A program made the translations under genes and the position numbers. A stretch of 64,000 nt of DNA from Brachycybe producta (Eukaryota > Arthropoda > Diplopoda > Playtdesmida > Andrognathidae): positions 4,726,001 to 4,790,000 of the forward strand of contig JAUPFP010000004.1 in NCBI GenBank assembly GCA_036925085.1, given 5' to 3'. Position 1 is the first letter of the stretch. Every line of letters starts with the position of its first letter. Of this stretch, positions 59,621-64,000 are shown piece by piece. The notes under the pieces are model-generated. The model searched no databases and had not been told where the DNA came from. It saw only the letters and a program-made list of their open reading frames with translations.

Positions 59621-60280
59621 ATTCTAAGAAAACATTAATTAAGATTCTAGTCACTACTATTTATAATTGCAAAAAAAACGATAAAATATACGTGTTCAAT
59701 TTAAAAAAAAACTTAAATGATATCGTTAATTTAACAAATAATATGTTCTTTAACTTTATAGGGTGCTACGTGTGCAATGAAGTTTCTTCAATTCTAACGT
59801 CAGTAATTTAAGTGGGAGTTAAAAAAATGCAGCTTTAAACCTAATTTACTTTTAATTGTGATTTGTTTTCCTTCGTAAATAAATACATATACAGTCAATA
59901 GGATTTATTATAATGCAGTTTTTGGTGCATCAATCTGTGTTTATGTTAGTTAAAATGCTAATTGTGACTTACACACTAATTATCTAGTTAGTGTACCCAG
60001 ACTAACATAATTCACACCAAACTATTATTTACGTGAGCAGTTAACAGTCTAATGAATCAGGCCAAAAGTTTGCATAAATTTCACAAAATGCATAATTAAG
60101 GTTCCAACCCCCTTTGAGTACATTATGTTACCATATGAGTGCCAATGTGTAATTAATAGTCAAATTAAGCTAAAATAAAAATACATAAAACACATACAAT
60201 GGCATAATCATTGGAAATTTGCATAAAGTTGCATAATTTTATCTATTTCTTTTAAATAATACTTTCTTGAATATAAATAA
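59621..60280. other. Gene-free spacer between two Helitron ends
   Basis: AT-rich DNA with no recognisable feature. Confidence 0.5.
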
Positions 60281-60595
60281 CTAGTGGGGTAACCCGTCAT
60301 AAATGACGGGAGCAAAATTCACATGCAATTGTGCGCATGCGCGTCGTTTGTTCCTTTTTTACTCCTTTCATTTCAATTTCAGTCACCCCCTCCCACTTTT
60401 TTTCACCTCCACGTTTTTTCTCTCTCTCTCTCTCCACTTTTCAACCTTTCCCCCTCTCCAATTTAATATCATGGGATTCTTGGATGGGGAGTGTGCAACA
60501 TATAGTTGACCTTGAGAAAAAAAAAGCAGTTCATTTATTCAAATTTATATAAATTCCGATGTTACTCACAGACCTGGGATATTATATATATATAA
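60281..60595 (-). mobile_element. Helitron 3' end, copy 3 (lacks the long palindrome)
   Basis: Same CTAG terminus and hairpin (60293-60310), next to T on the minus strand. It passes directly from TTCACATGCAATTGTGC to GCATGCGCGTCG, without the near-palindrome present in copies 1 and 2. The C/T-rich tract and the helicase-end segment (AACATATAGTTGACCTTGAG on the plus strand) follow. It lies 0.7 kb from copy 2 in the same orientation. Confidence 0.85.
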
Positions 60596-60597
60596 TA

Positions 60598-61223
60598 GAT
60601 GCTTTGCGAACTGTAAAACGAAATGTGAGAAAATACGAAATACATTAAAAATATGATATATTTAAAATTATTTCGTATTTTCAGTCTAATTTTACAAGTG
60701 TCGTTACGATATTTTTTCTTTTTTTCGTGACGAAACATTTTCTATATTTCGTTACCACGAAAAAGTCGCGCATGCGCGTTTGTTGACATTTTGGTCAAAA
60801 AAGCAGCCATTTTTTTCCCCACTTCAAACGAACGATGAAATATTTTGAAGAAATTAGTGCATGTAATCTCCAGGAAAGTATTAAATTTACTCAACAAAAA
60901 GCAACAGATGTTAGGTTAAAGGTAGGTTATAATGTTTAATTGTTTGTTACTTTTTATTTATTTGCTGTCATTACCATTTCCATCCCTTGTTGTCGCCATT
61001 GTGATTTCTGGTTTTAGTAATGCACATAGGTACTTTTTGTTTCAGGTTTTAATTGTAGCCAAAGATGTGATATTTCGTGTTTTATTTTAATTTATTTCGT
61101 TTTGGCAGAATGCAAACCATTAACGAAATTTAATTACGAAATAAATAAAAAACGAAATTAATTAAAAATATATCGTTTTCATTTTATTTCGTGTATTTGT
61201 TGGACGAAAAATCGCAAAGCATC
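60598..61223. mobile_element. TA-flanked TIR element with TTTCGT subterminal repeats
   Basis: The left end GATGCTTTGCGA pairs exactly with the complement of the right end (61212-61223), with TA outside both. The outer 150 bp on each side carry many ACGAAAT/ATTTCGT words in both directions, like transposase-binding sites. Near the middle, ATG at 60834 opens a 29-codon frame (MKYFEEISACNLQESIKFTQ...) that ends at a good donor (AAG|GTAGGT, about 60923). It may be the first exon of the parent element's gene. No further coding part is present. Confidence 0.75.
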
Positions 61224-63939
61224 TAAATATATAATTTTAACAAAGTGTTTCTTAAACAATAATTTTGATTTTGTATATTTTTTGCATTTTAATTTACATA
61301 AAACGCATAAATTCTAACAAAATTTTCTTTAATTTTTTTAAAATTTATTTACGTTCAAGTTTTGCCCTTACTAATAATTAATGAATAATGTAGTAAGAAA
61401 GTCCATACAAATATTTCCACCCTTGTTGGGACTTCAAAACAACAAAACATTGCGATGGTTGTCCACCAAAAAAAAAAAGAAAGAAGCCACTCTTTTAAAA
61501 TACAATTTCAAACTTGGCTGAAACTGCAAGTGTGAAATTGACACTTAGTTTTTAGTCTTCACGATAAAAATGACAAAATACTTTGTTATCTATGCTTATC
61601 TTACTTTGTCAAACCCTTGCAACATTAAAGATTTTAAAACCCCAGAACTCTTTTTTGCTATTGTAAGTCGAAACTTTTAAGTTTGAAAAGAAAATGTTTG
61701 CATACACTTGAAACATACCAACAAATGATACTGTCGTTTGTCACGTCTTCACCAAGAATTTTCTTAAAACGGGTCTCTTCTCCTCTACTTATGCAGAAAT
61801 AAAAAAAACTTCCAAAAAAAAAAAAAAAGATATGAAAAAAAAAATCGAAACCCAATATGAAAAAAATATATATATTCTAGACGAATGGATAGACAAATAA
61901 AAAACATTTGGAATTGAAATGCACAGAAAAAGATGTTCATAAAAAAGATATATATAGTCTTATTTTTTTTTTCTCCTTCTTGTTCTTGAGTTCCATTTCT
62001 TAACATTTGATGTCATAAAAAACTGCTGTCAAACGTATGCTTAAAAAAACTCACTGGAAAAAAAAAAACAGATTCCAAAGTTATTCTGCAATGAATTTGT
62101 CCATAGAAAAACATCAAAAATATATAAAGAATGTCTGTTCGAGTTCTGAGTTTTAAGATCTTTTCTTTTTAGGAATTTTAGAACAGCTCACAACCCAACG
62201 GTCGGTCGATTTTGACTAGGAATTCGAAAGAAGAAAGCAAAAAAAAAAAGAAAACCTCCACGACCCTTAACATGGCATGTTCAATTCCCATTTGCTTTCT
62301 TTACCCATTTCCCATTACCACCCAAAATAAATCAAGTGCTTGTGTATGTATGTGTGTGTGTGTGTGTTTGGGGGGTTGAGGTAACCCAAATGGAGAAAAT
62401 AACCAAAAAAAAAAAAACGCGAGGAGAAAACCCCAAAAAATGTTCAATCTTGAAAATAGTGCTCAAAAGTAGTTTAACCTCTGTCATTACCACCTACATA
62501 AAGCAGAAATTTATTTATCAATATTTTCACAATGTCATTTCTAGAAAATAAGACTAAAACACAAAGTTCAAGAAAGTAATATAAGCTTACAATGAATTTT
62601 TAAATATTATCTAATTTTGTAATTTGCTGTCTTTATTACAATTTAACCTAACAAGCATTGAAGTTCTCAAGTTAAATCAAGATGCACGATTTCATGGGTA
62701 AAAAAAATCGATTCATTTCATTTTGCGATGAGAAGTAAATTGCCAAAAGTAATGAAGTTATGAAAATGCAACTTCAAAAATTCATTGGACGGGAATCGGA
62801 AGAGCGACAACGGAAATGCTGGATGCAAAATACGTTCCCGGTAAATTTTGCAAGAAAAGAATGTCTTCATTTCCTATGGGCAATGCACGACTTAAAAGGC
62901 AGAGACCAATTCAGATTAGGCGTGGATGAGATTGTTCTCTATACACAAGTGTATCCTTATGAGTATATAATGAATTACTGTAATTAAATTACTTTTTTTA
63001 ATTAAGCCACAAAAAGTGTGTAATATGTAAAAACAATTCACATTAAAAAATCAAGTTATAATCACCCACACCCTGAAGTGTTTGTTATTGTATTATCAGA
63101 TTTACTCATTGATTGTCTAGCAACAAAAAAGGACAAATACAAAGCAATGAAAAATTTCAGAAAATATCAGTTTGGATAGGGACTTGTGCCGGATATCCGC
63201 AGTATCTCTGGTAATATTACAAATGACCATCAGCAAATAATTGGTTTCTGTCTTCAGATTTTTTTTTTGTGATCTTAACAAGATAATAAAATGGTTCTTA
63301 TGCTGTTGTTAACCTACTAGTATTCCATTTTCTGATCTCTGCAAAAAATAAAATAAAAACTGTACTCAAAAATCTAATAGTAACTTGATGTACTTTTTTT
63401 CTCCTTTTAGTAATTTCATTCCATGCTAGTAGTAGCCAAAATGCATTATCAAAAATAAATTAGTTTCCATTATATTGAAACACATTTTGCGTCTATAAGT
63501 AAAAAGTTTGCAATTCTCTTTCATTCTTAAAAAAAAAATAAAATCTTGAATATTCATTCACCTACAGAAAGAAAGAAAAAAAAAAGGTGTGAAAGAAACA
63601 CGTCAATCGCAAATTCGCAATTAGCTTTCTCCATTAGTTAATTGCTAAAGGGGGAGAGGAGGACCATTGTAACGTTGACGTTGCAGACAATTGATTTGCA
63701 AAACTTGTCAACTTGCCTTTTATCTTCTTCAAAAGACTCAGTGAGGATCTTAAAACATGATGCGATAATTACTTTTCAGATAAAACGTGACAAGCAATAG
63801 CTCTTTTTATACCGTGAAATAACAAAGAAAGAATGCTGAGAGAACTAAAACTAAAAATGATACTTTTCAAAGTCATTCTTTTAAATAAGTTTGCTTCAAT
63901 TTTCGTCTCAAACAATAATAAAAGCTTATAGTCATATAA
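61224..63939. other. Gene-free stretch with one unassigned open frame
   Basis: AT-rich with A-runs and a short GT run at about 62346-62366. A 75-codon plus-strand frame at 62760-62987 (MKMQLQKFIGRESEERQRKC...) is locally GC-richer than its surroundings. It has no recognised domain, and I cannot call it a gene. Confidence 0.4.
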
Positions 63940-64000
63940 TAAAATGTAATTAGGATATTTTATGAACAGCTGATTTTAGAACTTTGAGGGCCTCATTACA
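63940..64000 (+). mobile_element. Family T copy 5, left end, cut by the window edge
   Basis: TTTTATGAACAGCTGATTTT followed by GAAC matches the left end of copy 4 (about 24348-24376). The rest lies outside the window. Confidence 0.5.

Overview
This is a strongly AT-rich, gene-poor stretch of an invertebrate animal genome. It has spliced exons with GT/AG borders, long introns and many microsatellites and poly-G/poly-C runs. The repeat mix is typical of metazoans: hAT, PIF/Harbinger, mariner-like, Helitron, non-LTR retrotransposon and LTR remnants. I cannot fix the phylum from sequence alone. There are no rRNA genes, no complete tRNA gene, no CRISPR array and no sign of bacterial operon structure.

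The only host gene I can support lies at the left end on the minus strand. Two exons (2298-2502 and 925-1097) join in phase and encode the cysteine-rich/spacer part of a papilin or ADAMTS/ADAMTS-like secreted extracellular-matrix protein. Its downstream exons lie left of the window. Its upstream exons are either right of the window or were not recognised in it. Much of the remaining 61 kb may therefore be intron or intergenic DNA.

The rest is a layered repeat landscape. The best-supported elements have matching target-site duplications (TSDs). These are a hAT-like element at 6683-7133, a hAT-like element (49990-50646) inside another (49965-50875), Harbinger-like elements at 17145-17609 and 22372-22774, a TTAA-flanked element at 34568-35564, and a 5'-truncated LINE tail with a 17-bp TSD at 38096-38451. 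Three Helitron 3' ends occur at 11652, 59065 and 60281, two with a remnant of the helicase C-terminus. A long-terminal-inverted-repeat (TIR) element at 46946-48944 has been hit by both a hAT-like element and a CR1/L2-like LINE. A related copy near 55425-55849 lacks both insertions but carries an LTR fossil.

The most unusual observations are two. First, a TIR segment sits at the same TA of two members of a repeat family but in opposite orientation (9808-10061 and 24584-24880), with a third member (about 19585) empty. Second, a dispersed satellite-like sequence has a 173-bp period and forms two-unit tandems at two distant loci. I found no convincing new gene system; the novelty here lies in the architecture of the mobile DNA.
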